A DNA stretch of 5,457 nt from a bacterium (GTDB lineage: Bacteria; Ratteibacteria; UBA8468; B48-G9; JAFGKM01). Position numbers and translations under genes: made by a program. This document shows, one piece after another, positions 1 to 5,457 of this stretch (position 1 is the stretch's first letter; the number at the start of each line of letters is the position of its first letter). Location of the stretch: assembly GCA_035371905.1 (NCBI GenBank), contig DAORXQ010000102.1, forward strand, positions 1 through 5,457, written 5' to 3'. The notes below the pieces were generated by a model. The model was not told the origin of the DNA, did no database searches, and saw only the letters and a program-made list of their open reading frames with translations.

Positions 1-389
1 GTGATGGAAGTTTTGTAAATAAAAATTTTCCTGTAAAAGTTTTTGGGAAAAATGGAGATGGATTTTTTTCAGATGCAAAAGAAGTTTCTGCAGGAAGAAA
101 TCATACAGTTATCTTGAGTAAAAATGGAGAAGTTTTTGTTATGGGAAGTAATGTTTTTGGTCAACTCGGCAATAAAATTTTAAAAAAAATAAATTTCCCA
201 ATAAGTATACTTGTTGGAGAAGAAACTTTAAAAAATGTAAAGGAAATTTCAGCATCGGGAAGTTATTCTGTTGCTTTATTAAAAAATGGAACCTTATATC
301 TATGGGGTACAAATGAAGGATTTCTGGATGACAAAACAAAAAATGTAAAAATTTTCACTCCTATCGTTATTGCCAGATTTGCTGAATAA
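1..389 (+). CDS. RCC1-repeat (beta-propeller) protein, C-terminal part
   Basis: The reading frame is open from the left edge (first whole codon GAT at 3) to TAA at 387-389, giving 128 visible residues, so the gene begins outside the window. A TTG at 114 is an internal leucine codon, because the homology continues upstream of it. Two RCC1-type repeats are visible. One has EVSAGRNHTVIL followed by NGEVFVMGSNVFGQLG (about residues 27-56). The second has EISASGSYSVALL followed by NGTLYLWGTNE (about 81-106). They are about 54 residues apart, which is a normal RCC1 blade period. A piece of a preceding blade (FPVKVFG) is also visible. In the second repeat the usual Gly-His is replaced by Ser-Tyr and GQLG is lost, as is common in a closing blade. 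Such repeats form propellers used for protein binding. The partner and location are unknown, and any signal peptide would lie outside the window. No functional link to the downstream genes is apparent. Confidence 0.85.
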   Translation, partial: DGSFVNKNFPVKVFGKNGDGFFSDAKEVSAGRNHTVILSKNGEVFVMGSNVFGQLGNKILKKINFPISILVGEETLKNVKEISASGSYSVALLKNGTLYLWGTNEGFLDDKTKNVKIFTPIVIARFAE

Positions 390-418
390 ATAAATTATAT
401 TAAACAAAATTAAACCCC

Positions 419-447
419 TTTATTTGTTGGAATAATTGCTATATAAT
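419..447 (+). promoter_or_regulatory. Candidate sigma70-type promoter for the ilvD-thiC-def operon
   Basis: A perfect TATAAT lies at 442-447, with a weak TTTATT at 419-424 as -35 (17-base spacing). TGC before the overlapping TATATA at 440-445 could act as an extended -10. Transcription would begin near 454, giving a leader of about 50 bases before the ilvD ATG. This is the only good promoter-like sequence in the gap between the RCC1 gene and ilvD. In such AT-rich DNA a chance TATAAT is possible, so the call rests on its position. I see no T-box, TPP riboswitch or attenuator in the leader, and no strong terminator for the upstream gene. Confidence 0.4.
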
Positions 448-496
448 AAAATGATACCTGTAAATCTTTTAAATTTTAAAGTTGAAAAATATAAAT

Positions 497-502
497 GGGA
501 GG
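497..502 (+). promoter_or_regulatory. Ribosome binding site that fixes the ilvD start
   Basis: GGGAGG lies four bases before the ATG at 507. An in-frame ATG at 495 overlaps this site and has no Shine-Dalgarno sequence of its own. Starting at 507 gives a protein beginning MRSDNIKKG, which is the usual IlvD N-terminus, so 507 is the likely start. Confidence 0.75.
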
Positions 503-506
503 AAAA

Positions 507-2162
507 ATGAGAAGTGATAATATAAAAAAGGGATATGTTAGAGCACCTCACAGAAGTTTATTAAAAGCAATTGGCTTAACAGATGAAGAGATAGAAAGAC
601 CGATTATAGGAATTGCAAACTCTGGAAATGAAATAATTCCAGGACATATACATCTGAATAGAATTACAGAAGCAGTAAAAGCAGGAGTAAGAATGGCAGG
701 TGGAACTCCTGTTGAATTTGGTGTTATAGGAGTTTGTGATGGAATTGCAATGGGTCATATCGGGATGAAATACAGTTTAGTTTCAAGAGAAACTATTGCT
801 GATAGTGTTGAAATAATGGCACAGGCACATCAATTTGACGGAATTGTTATGATAGCAAGTTGTGATAAGATTGTACCCGGAATGTTAATGGCTTTATTAA
901 GATTAAATATTCCAGGAATTTTTATTAGTGGTGGGCCTATGTTATGCGGAATTCTACCTGATGGAAAAGAAATTGATTTAATAAGTGTTTTTGAAGGTAT
1001 TGGAAAATTTTTGAATAAAGAAATAACAGAAGAACAACTGAAATTAATTGAGGAAAGAGCATGTCCTGGAGCAGGAAGTTGTGCAGGAATGTTTACAGCA
1101 AATTCAATGAACTGTTTATCGGAAGCACTTGGACTTGCTTTACCTGGAAATGGAACAATACCAGCTGTTGATGCAAGAAGAATAAGATTAGCAAAATATA
1201 CAGGCATGAAAATTGTTGAACTTGTCAATAAGAACCTAAAACCCCTTGACATTATAAAATTTGAAAGTTTTAAAAATGCAATTGTAGTTGATATGGCTAT
1301 TGGAGCCTCCACTAATACAGTTCTTCATCTACCCGCAATTGCAAATGAAGCAGGAATTAAACTTGACCTTGAAATTTTTGATAAATTAAGCAGAATTACC
1401 CCTAATATTTGTAAACTCTCTCCTGCATCAAATCAGCATATCCAAAATCTTGATAGAGCGGGCGGAATCTCAGCAGTTATGAAAGAACTAAGTAAAAAGG
1501 GATTGATTGAAGAAGGTTGTTTGACAGTAAGTGGTAAAAAAATTGGTGATATAATAAAAAGAGCAGAAATATATGACAGAAATGTTATAAAAGATATTAA
1601 AAGTCCTTATATGAAAGAAGGTGGAATTGCTATTCTTAAAGGTTCTCTTGCTCCCTCCGGTGCAGTAGTTAAACAATCAGCGGTGAAAGAAAATATGCTC
1701 AAGTTTACAGGAAAAGCAATTGTTTTTGATTGTGAAGAAGATGCTATGAATGCAGTAATTGAAGGTAAAATAAAAGAAGGTGTGATAGTTATAAGATATG
1801 AAGGTCCTAAAGGTGGTCCAGGAATGAGAGAAATGCTTTCAATAACTTCAGCAATAAGCGGAAAAGGGTTAGAAGAAAAAGTTGCTTTAATCACAGATGG
1901 AAGATTTTCAGGAGGTACAAGAGGACCCTGTATTGGACATGTAAGTCCTGAAGCAGCAGAAGGAGGTCCGATTGCTTATGTAAAAAACGGAGATATTATT
2001 GAAATAAATATACCTGAAAGAAAAATAGAATTAAAGGTAAGTAAAGATGAAATGGAAAAGAGAAAAAAAGAAATGAAAATTTTAAAAAAAGAATTAAGAG
2101 GAGTGCTTGCAAGATATGCAAAACTTGTTAAATCGGCAAATACAGGAGGGATACTTGAATGA
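507..2162 (+). CDS. ilvD: Dihydroxy-acid dehydratase
   Basis: This enzyme dehydrates 2,3-dihydroxyisovalerate and 2,3-dihydroxy-3-methylvalerate to the 2-keto acids that precede valine and isoleucine. It is cytoplasmic and uses an iron-sulfur cluster and Mg2+. The protein has 551 residues, matching the compact bacterial and archaeal form. Family motifs run in order: RAPHRSLL (12-19), PGHIHL (45-50), CDGIAMGH (77-84, with the Mg-ligand Asp78) and CDK (119-121, cluster Cys, Mg Asp and the Lys that is carboxylated in the family). Next come [14 protein letters not shown] (190-203, cluster Cys192), GASTNTVLH (266-274), [13 protein letters not shown] (432-444) and [20 protein letters not shown] (464-483, probable catalytic Ser468). 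At the first cluster-cysteine position of the [2Fe-2S] type there is Gly46, as in the E. coli-like type. It is the first gene of an apparent operon, and its stop codon overlaps the thiC start. Sugar-acid dehydratases such as Edd are related, but the N-terminus and overall similarity to known IlvD proteins favour IlvD strongly. Confidence 0.96.
   Translation: MRSDNIKKGYVRAPHRSLLKAIGLTDEEIERPIIGIANSGNEIIPGHIHLNRITEAVKAGVRMAGGTPVEFGVIGVCDGIAMGHIGMKYSLVSRETIADSVEIMAQAHQFDGIVMIASCDKIVPGMLMALLRLNIPGIFISGGPMLCGILPDGKEIDLISVFEGIGKFLNKEITEEQLKLIEERACPGAGSCAGMFTANSMNCLSEALGLALPGNGTIPAVDARRIRLAKYTGMKIVELVNKNLKPLDIIKFESFKNAIVVDMAIGASTNTVLHLPAIANEAGIKLDLEIFDKLSRITPNICKLSPASNQHIQNLDRAGGISAVMKELSKKGLIEEGCLTVSGKKIGDIIKRAEIYDRNVIKDIKSPYMKEGGIAILKGSLAPSGAVVKQSAVKENMLKFTGKAIVFDCEEDAMNAVIEGKIKEGVIVIRYEGPKGGPGMREMLSITSAISGKGLEEKVALITDGRFSGGTRGPCIGHVSPEAAEGGPIAYVKNGDIIEINIPERKIELKVSKDEMEKRKKEMKILKKELRGVLARYAKLVKSANTGGILE
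2144..2149 (+). promoter_or_regulatory. Ribosome binding site for thiC inside the ilvD 3' end
   Basis: A full AGGAGG lies nine bases before the thiC ATG at 2159. It sits inside the last ilvD codons, so thiC is probably translated from the ilvD message with coupling at the ATGA overlap. Confidence 0.8.
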
Positions 2163-3448
2163 AAGGACTTGAAAAAGAAATTGCAAAAAAGGGAATTATA
2201 AGTGAGGCAGTTAAAAAGATAGCAAAAGAGGAAGGACTTGAAGAAGAAGAACTTGCAAAAAAAGTAAGTGAAGGGAAAATCATCATTTTAAAACATAAAG
2301 ATAAAGTTGTTGGTATTGGGGAAGGATTAAGAACAAAAATAAATGCGAATATTGGGACATCTCCCGATGTCTGTGACATAAAACTTGAGTTAGAAAAATT
2401 AAAGATTGCTGAAAAATATGGAACAGATACAGTTATGGATTTAAGCACAGGAGGAAATATTGATGAAATAAGAAAAAAAATTTTAAAAGAAAGTAATGTC
2501 CCAGTGGGAACAGTTCCGATTTATCAGGCAGGGATAGAAGCGATAAAGGAAAAAGGTGGAATAATAAAGATGAATGAGGATAAAATTTTTGAAACAATAG
2601 AAAAACAAGCAGAAGATGGAGTAAGTTTTGTTACAGTTCATTGTGGAGTAAATTTAAAGACAATTGAACGACTTAAAAAAAATCCAAGAAAAACACTTGT
2701 TGTAAGCAGAGGAGGGGCTTTTCTTATTTCATATATACTTGCAAATGAAAAAGAAAATCCATTATATAAAAACTTTGATAGATTAATAGAAATTGCAAAA
2801 AAATACGACCTTGTTTTAAGTTTAGGAGACGGATTAAGACCGGGAGGACTTATTGATTCAACAGACATTTCTCAAATTGAAGAATTACTGACTCTTGGAG
2901 AATTAACAAAATATGCATGGGAAAATAATGTACAGGTTATAATTGAAGGACCTGGGCATATACCAATAAATGAAATTGAAAGTAATGTTTTAATAGAGAA
3001 AAAGATATGTAAAGGTGCTCCTTTTTATGTCCTCGGACCAATTGTAACTGACATTGCTCCGGGTTATGACCATATCACTTCTGCAATTGGAGGTGCAATT
3101 GCTGCATGGAAAGGAGCGGATTTCCTTTGTTATGTTACTCCGAGTGAACATCTATCATTGCCCGGGGTTGAAGAGGTAAAAGAAGGAGTTATTGTTGCTA
3201 AAATTGCTGCTCATATAGGAGATATAGGGAAGGGTATTAAAAAAGCGATTGAAATTGATTTTTCAATGGATATAGCAAGAACTAAAAGAGACTGGGAAAA
3301 AGAGAAGGAAATAGCAGTTGATAAAGAAAAATTTGAAAAATTAAGAAAAAAATTTCCTATCAAAGAAAAAGATGTATGTACGATGTGTGGAAAATATTGT
3401 GCAATAAAAATTGTTGAAAAATATCTTGGTACAAAAGTGATATGTTAA
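2159..3448 (+). CDS. thiC: Phosphomethylpyrimidine synthase ThiC (short form)
   Basis: ThiC is an unusual radical-SAM enzyme. It rearranges 5-aminoimidazole ribotide to hydroxymethylpyrimidine phosphate, the pyrimidine half of thiamine. The 429 residues match the short ThiC form of many anaerobes and archaea, which lacks the N-terminal extension of E. coli ThiC (about 630 residues). Motifs seen: [15 protein letters not shown] (56-70), DLSTGG (94-99), GTVPIYQ (117-123), VHCGV (160-164), SRGGAF (183-188), DGLRPGG (224-230) and EGPGH (263-267). Further on are [10 protein letters not shown] (297-306), [12 protein letters not shown] (324-335) and AHIGD (351-355). His267 and His331 match the metal-binding histidines of ThiC. 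The C-terminal cluster motif is C407-TM-C410-GKY-C414, one residue shorter than the CX2CX4C of E. coli or Caulobacter ThiC. The start overlaps ilvD by ATGA and has a strong AGGAGG. There is no room for a TPP riboswitch directly upstream. The paralogous anaerobic 5-hydroxybenzimidazole synthases (BzaA/B/F) are a possible alternative, but no cobamide genes are nearby, so ThiC is favoured. Confidence 0.92.
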   Translation: MKGLEKEIAKKGIISEAVKKIAKEEGLEEEELAKKVSEGKIIILKHKDKVVGIGEGLRTKINANIGTSPDVCDIKLELEKLKIAEKYGTDTVMDLSTGGNIDEIRKKILKESNVPVGTVPIYQAGIEAIKEKGGIIKMNEDKIFETIEKQAEDGVSFVTVHCGVNLKTIERLKKNPRKTLVVSRGGAFLISYILANEKENPLYKNFDRLIEIAKKYDLVLSLGDGLRPGGLIDSTDISQIEELLTLGELTKYAWENNVQVIIEGPGHIPINEIESNVLIEKKICKGAPFYVLGPIVTDIAPGYDHITSAIGGAIAAWKGADFLCYVTPSEHLSLPGVEEVKEGVIVAKIAAHIGDIGKGIKKAIEIDFSMDIARTKRDWEKEKEIAVDKEKFEKLRKKFPIKEKDVCTMCGKYCAIKIVEKYLGTKVIC

Positions 3449-3449
3449 A

Positions 3450-3944
3450 ATGAGAAAAATAAGAAAATACGGTGAAGAAATTTTAAGGAAAAAGGCAGAA
3501 TCAGTAAAAAACATAGATGAAAAAATCGTTAAATTAATAAAATCAATGAAAGAAACTCTTTTACATTTCAAAGGAATTGGACTCGCTGCTCCTCAAGTTG
3601 GGGTATCAAAAAGAATTTTTATAGCACACGACAAAGAAAACAATAACTTAATAACAGTTATAAATCCAGAAATAATTGATACCAAAGGAGAACAAATTGA
3701 CATAGAAGGTTGTTTAAGTTTTCCTGAAATCTACTTTTCAATAAATAGAAATAAAATTGTAGTTATTAAAGGATTAAATGAAAAAGGAAAAGAAATTGTA
3801 TTAGAAGGAAGAGATTTAATGGCAAGATGTTTCCAGCACGAAATTGACCATCTGAATGGAGTTCTTATTATTGACTATGCTACAGAAGAAGAAAAAAAAT
3901 ACTATAGAGAAAAACTTAAAAAGTTGAATAAAAATAAAACCTGA
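3450..3944 (+). CDS. def: Peptide deformylase
   Basis: This cytoplasmic metalloprotease removes the formyl group from the N-terminal methionine of new proteins as they leave the ribosome. All three family motifs are intact in the 164 residues: GIGLAAPQVG (42-51, with Gln49), EGCLS (86-90, metal ligand Cys88) and QHEIDHLNG (129-137, metal ligands His130 and His134, catalytic Glu131). The length is normal for a bacterial type 1 deformylase. A lysine- and glutamate-rich helix (about 145-164) forms the C-terminus; in E. coli the equivalent tail binds the ribosome. The ATG begins one base after the thiC stop codon, with only a weak Shine-Dalgarno-like GTGA at 3437-3440. Expression therefore probably depends on translation of thiC. 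Its usual partner fmt is not in the window; the gene after def on the same strand is not seen, as oppositely directed tRNAs follow. Confidence 0.96.
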   Translation: MRKIRKYGEEILRKKAESVKNIDEKIVKLIKSMKETLLHFKGIGLAAPQVGVSKRIFIAHDKENNNLITVINPEIIDTKGEQIDIEGCLSFPEIYFSINRNKIVVIKGLNEKGKEIVLEGRDLMARCFQHEIDHLNGVLIIDYATEEEKKYYREKLKKLNKNKT

Positions 3945-3956
3945 AATTAAAAAAAT

Positions 3957-4030
3957 TCGGGGTGTCCGGATTTGAACCGGAGGCCCCTTGGTCCCGAACC
4001 AAGTGCTCTACCAGGCTGAGCCACACCCCG
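3957..4030 (-). tRNA. tRNA-Pro, anticodon CGG
   Basis: Read on the - strand from 4030, the sequence folds into a complete 74-base cloverleaf. The acceptor stem is CGGGGTG/CACCCCG, fully paired. The D arm is GCTC/GAGC with loop AGCCTGGTA, the anticodon stem CTTGG/CCAAG, the variable loop GGGCC, and the T arm TCCGG/CCGGA with loop TTCAAAT. The anticodon loop TTCGGGA gives anticodon CGG (reads CCG) and G37. The C1-G72 pair and A73 match bacterial proline tRNA identity. The CCA end is not encoded, so a CCA-adding enzyme is needed. A run of seven T on the - strand (3949-3955) follows and may help end transcription, though no separate hairpin precedes it. Confidence 0.96.
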
Positions 4031-4036
4031 TAAATA

Positions 4037-4110
4037 TGCGGCCAGCCCGACTTGAACGGGCAACTCTCGGGTCCGCAACCCGATGTTCTATCCATTTGAA
4101 CTATGGCCGC
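4037..4110 (-). tRNA. tRNA-Arg, anticodon GCG
   Basis: Read on the - strand from 4110, a complete 74-base cloverleaf forms. The acceptor is GCGGCCA/TGGCCGC, the D arm GTTC/GAAC with loop AAATGGATA, the anticodon stem TCGGG/CCCGA, the variable loop GAGTT, and the T arm GCCCG/CGGGC with loop TTCAAGT. The anticodon loop TTGCGGA gives anticodon GCG, which reads CGC and CGT. A20, C35 and discriminator A73 fit arginine identity. Most bacteria read these codons with an ACG anticodon edited to inosine by TadA, so GCG is notable. No CCA is encoded. The gene lies nine bases after the fumarase beta stop codon and six bases before tRNA-Pro on the same strand, so the two tRNAs are surely co-transcribed. 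Confidence 0.95.
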
Positions 4111-4118
4111 TGATATAA

Positions 4119-4124
4119 ATTATA
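4119..4124 (-). promoter_or_regulatory. Candidate -10 box for the tRNA-Arg/tRNA-Pro pair
   Basis: On the - strand TATAAT lies across the stop codon of the fumarase beta gene. Transcription from it would start near 4112, about two bases before the mature tRNA-Arg 5' end. No good -35 hexamer is found 16-18 bases upstream (the best is TAATTT, 4142-4147). The tRNAs could instead come only from read-through of the fumarase operon. Confidence 0.35.
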
Positions 4125-4656
4125 CCTTTCTATAATTAAAGAAATTATCTCCATAAATATCAATCCCAACTATTGCAGGAAATTCATATACTTCAAGTTG
4201 ATAAATTGCTTCTGGTCCTAATTCTTCAAAAGCCAACAACTTTATTCCTTTCACAAATTGACTTAAATAAGCACCACACCCACCATAAGTAATAAAATAA
4301 ACCGCTTTAAATCTTTTAAATGCTTTTACTATTTCTTTTCCTCTTTCTCCTTTTCCCATAGTTCCTTTTAAACCAAGTTTTAACAAAGGGATTGTCAGAT
4401 TATCCATTCTCTCACTCGTTGTAGGACCAATTGAACCAACTATTTTTCCCTCAGGAGTAGGAGAAGGACCTGTATAATAAATTAATTCATTTTTTATCTC
4501 TATAGGAATATTTTTTTTCAAGTTTATAATTTCAATCAATTTTTTATGTGCCGCATCCCTTGCTGTTAAAATTTTCCCATTTATTAAAACATAATCTCCT
4601 GCTTTAAGTTTTTTTAAATCTTTTTCATTTTTCAATGGGAAATATATTTTTTTCAT
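4120..4656 (-). CDS. Class I fumarate hydratase beta subunit (FumA C-terminal-type domain)
   Basis: This is the smaller subunit of a two-subunit, iron-sulfur hydro-lyase that interconverts fumarate and malate; the iron-sulfur cluster sits in the alpha subunit. The 178 residues contain the family's TARDAAH (31-37), YTGPSP (61-66), GPTTSERMD (77-85), GKGERG (101-106), GGCGAYL (125-131) and a C-terminal GPEAIYQLEV (147-156) followed by FPAIVGIDIYG. Length and motifs match the stand-alone beta subunit found in archaea and anaerobic bacteria, rather than the fused FumA/FumB of E. coli. The ATG overlaps the alpha stop codon (ATGA, 4653-4656). A GGGAG site (4666-4670) lies nine bases upstream, so the two are translationally coupled. 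L(+)-tartrate dehydratase beta (TtdB) belongs to the same family and cannot be fully excluded by eye. The tRNA-Arg gene begins nine bases after its stop. Confidence 0.9.
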   Translation of the reverse strand: MKKIYFPLKNEKDLKKLKAGDYVLINGKILTARDAAHKKLIEIINLKKNIPIEIKNELIYYTGPSPTPEGKIVGSIGPTTSERMDNLTIPLLKLGLKGTMGKGERGKEIVKAFKRFKAVYFITYGGCGAYLSQFVKGIKLLAFEELGPEAIYQLEVYEFPAIVGIDIYGDNFFNYRKV

Positions 4657-5457
4657 ATTTCAAAACTCCCCATTCTGTGAGCCCAACAGCATAAATTTAC
4701 AGCAACAGGCAAACCTGCTATATGAGTTGGATAAGTTTCAATTTTTAAATCAAGTGCTGTAACATTACCACCAAATCCTGAAGGTCCTATTTTTAACTTG
4801 TTTATTTTAAAAAGAATTTCTTTCTCCCAATCTCTGTATTTGGAATTTTCATCTCCAATTTTACTCAAAGCATATTTTGAAAGCAACGCTGCTTTCTCAA
4901 AAGAACCACCAATTCCAACACCAATAAAAACAGGTGGACAGGGAGAACTACCTGCTTTTTCCACTGTTTCAATTATAAAATTTTCTATACCCATTTTTCC
5001 TTCTGAGGGATTAAGCATCTTTAATCTGCTTTTATTCTCTGAACCGAAACCCTTTGCAATTATTGTAAACTTTAATTTATCACCCTCATTCACCAAGTAA
5101 TGAATAATACATGGAGTATTATTTCCTGTATTCTCTCTTTCTATTGCACTCACCACAGAATTCCTTAAAAAACCTTTTTTACTCCCTTTTTCAACCCCTT
5201 TGTTTATTATCTCTGTAAGGTCTTTATATATACCTTTCTCAATTTTTACATTTATCCCTATTTCTGCAAATATAATTGCAAGTCCAGTATCCTGACATAA
5301 AGGAATTCTTTCTCTTTCAGCAATTTCAATATTTTTAAGTATGATTTCTAAATATTTTCTGGAATACTTCTCTTTTTCGTTTTCATAAGCAATTTTAATA
5401 TATTTTTTCACCTCTTCAGGCAGTTTATAATTAATCTCTATAATTGTTTCACATATT
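4653..5457 (-). CDS. Class I fumarate hydratase alpha subunit (5' end outside the window)
   Basis: This is the [4Fe-4S] catalytic subunit of class I fumarase, used in the TCA cycle or its reverse in anaerobes. The frame stays open to the right edge. A GTG at 5411 could be read as a start, but the upstream codons give ICETIIEINYKLPEEVKKY, typical of the family's N-terminal helix, so that GTG is an internal valine. About 267 residues are visible, and roughly a dozen are missing if the usual length of about 280 holds. Counting from the GTG-encoded residue as 1, RIPLCQDTG (35-43) holds cluster Cys39. KGFGSEN (120-126) follows, then SSPCPPVFIGVGIGG (155-169) with Cys158, GPSGFGGNVTAL (209-220), PTHIAGLPVAVN (228-239) and CCWAHR (241-246), with Cys242 as the likely third ligand. 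All three ligands are present, so the subunit should be active. Tartrate dehydratase alpha (TtdA) is a relative and the main alternative. Confidence 0.9.
   Translation of the reverse strand, partial: ICETIIEINYKLPEEVKKYIKIAYENEKEKYSRKYLEIILKNIEIAERERIPLCQDTGLAIIFAEIGINVKIEKGIYKDLTEIINKGVEKGSKKGFLRNSVVSAIERENTGNNTPCIIHYLVNEGDKLKFTIIAKGFGSENKSRLKMLNPSEGKMGIENFIIETVEKAGSSPCPPVFIGVGIGGSFEKAALLSKYALSKIGDENSKYRDWEKEILFKINKLKIGPSGFGGNVTALDLKIETYPTHIAGLPVAVNLCCWAHRMGSFEI

Noticed and set aside
466..481. CTTT...AAAG near-palindrome before ilvD
   Set aside because: The arms are only four clean base pairs of A/T-rich sequence. This is too weak for a terminator or operator and is expected by chance.
495..506. 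Earlier in-frame ATG for ilvD at 495
   Set aside because: It overlaps the GGGAGG ribosome site and would add MGGK ahead of the conserved MRSDN start.
390..506. Possible small gene or structured RNA in the RCC1-ilvD gap
   Set aside because: No open frame with a ribosome site and no substantial stem-loop is seen, only a promoter-like element and the ilvD ribosome site.
830..1312. 160-residue open frame on the - strand inside ilvD
   Set aside because: It lies opposite the strongly conserved IlvD sequence, has no ribosome site and resembles no family. It is a shadow of the AT-rich coding strand.
2128..2448. 106-residue - strand open frame over the ilvD-thiC junction
   Set aside because: It is antisense to two confident genes, and its low-complexity serine/phenylalanine-rich product reflects the AT-rich template.
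3913..3925. AACTT-AAA-AAGTT inverted repeat near the def 3' end, followed on the - strand by TTTTT
   Set aside because: A five-base, mostly A-T stem inside coding sequence is too weak to be called a terminator for the tRNA transcript.
4798..5100. 100-residue + strand open frame opposite fumarase alpha
   Set aside because: It is antisense to conserved fumarase motifs, with no recognisable domain or ribosome site.

Overview
The window is an AT-rich bacterial segment with compact gene spacing, ATG starts and good Shine-Dalgarno sites. Arginine is encoded almost only by AGA. It holds six protein genes, two of them cut by the window edges, and two tRNA genes. The enzyme set (dihydroxy-acid dehydratase, a short ThiC, a two-subunit iron-sulfur fumarase) is dominated by oxygen-sensitive iron enzymes. 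This fits an anaerobic, possibly thermophilic, AT-rich bacterium. The phylum cannot be fixed from this sequence.

Left part, + strand: the C-terminal end of an RCC1-repeat beta-propeller protein (1-389). A 117-base gap (390-506) follows, with a probable sigma70-type promoter. Then come three tightly packed genes: ilvD (507-2162), thiC (2159-3448, overlapping ilvD by ATGA) and def (3450-3944, one base after thiC). They look like one operon, although they serve branched-chain amino acid synthesis, thiamine pyrimidine synthesis and removal of the formyl group from nascent proteins.

Right part, - strand: the two subunits of a class I [4Fe-4S] fumarase or related hydro-lyase. The alpha subunit (4653-5457) runs off the right edge, and the beta subunit (4120-4656) overlaps it by ATGA. 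Nine bases after the beta stop codon come tRNA-Arg(GCG) and, six bases later, tRNA-Pro(CGG). Neither has an encoded CCA end. A TATAAT box lies over the beta stop codon at the right distance to start the tRNAs. The def operon and the tRNA pair converge with only 12 bases between them.

I see no mobile element, CRISPR array or defence system, and no clear sign of a new multi-gene system. The points most worth a second look are the tRNA-Arg with a GCG anticodon, which is uncommon in bacteria. It sits in a window where I find no CGC or CGT codon in any gene. Others are the CX2CX3C cluster motif of ThiC, the absence of a TPP riboswitch before thiC, and the fumarase-tRNA arrangement.
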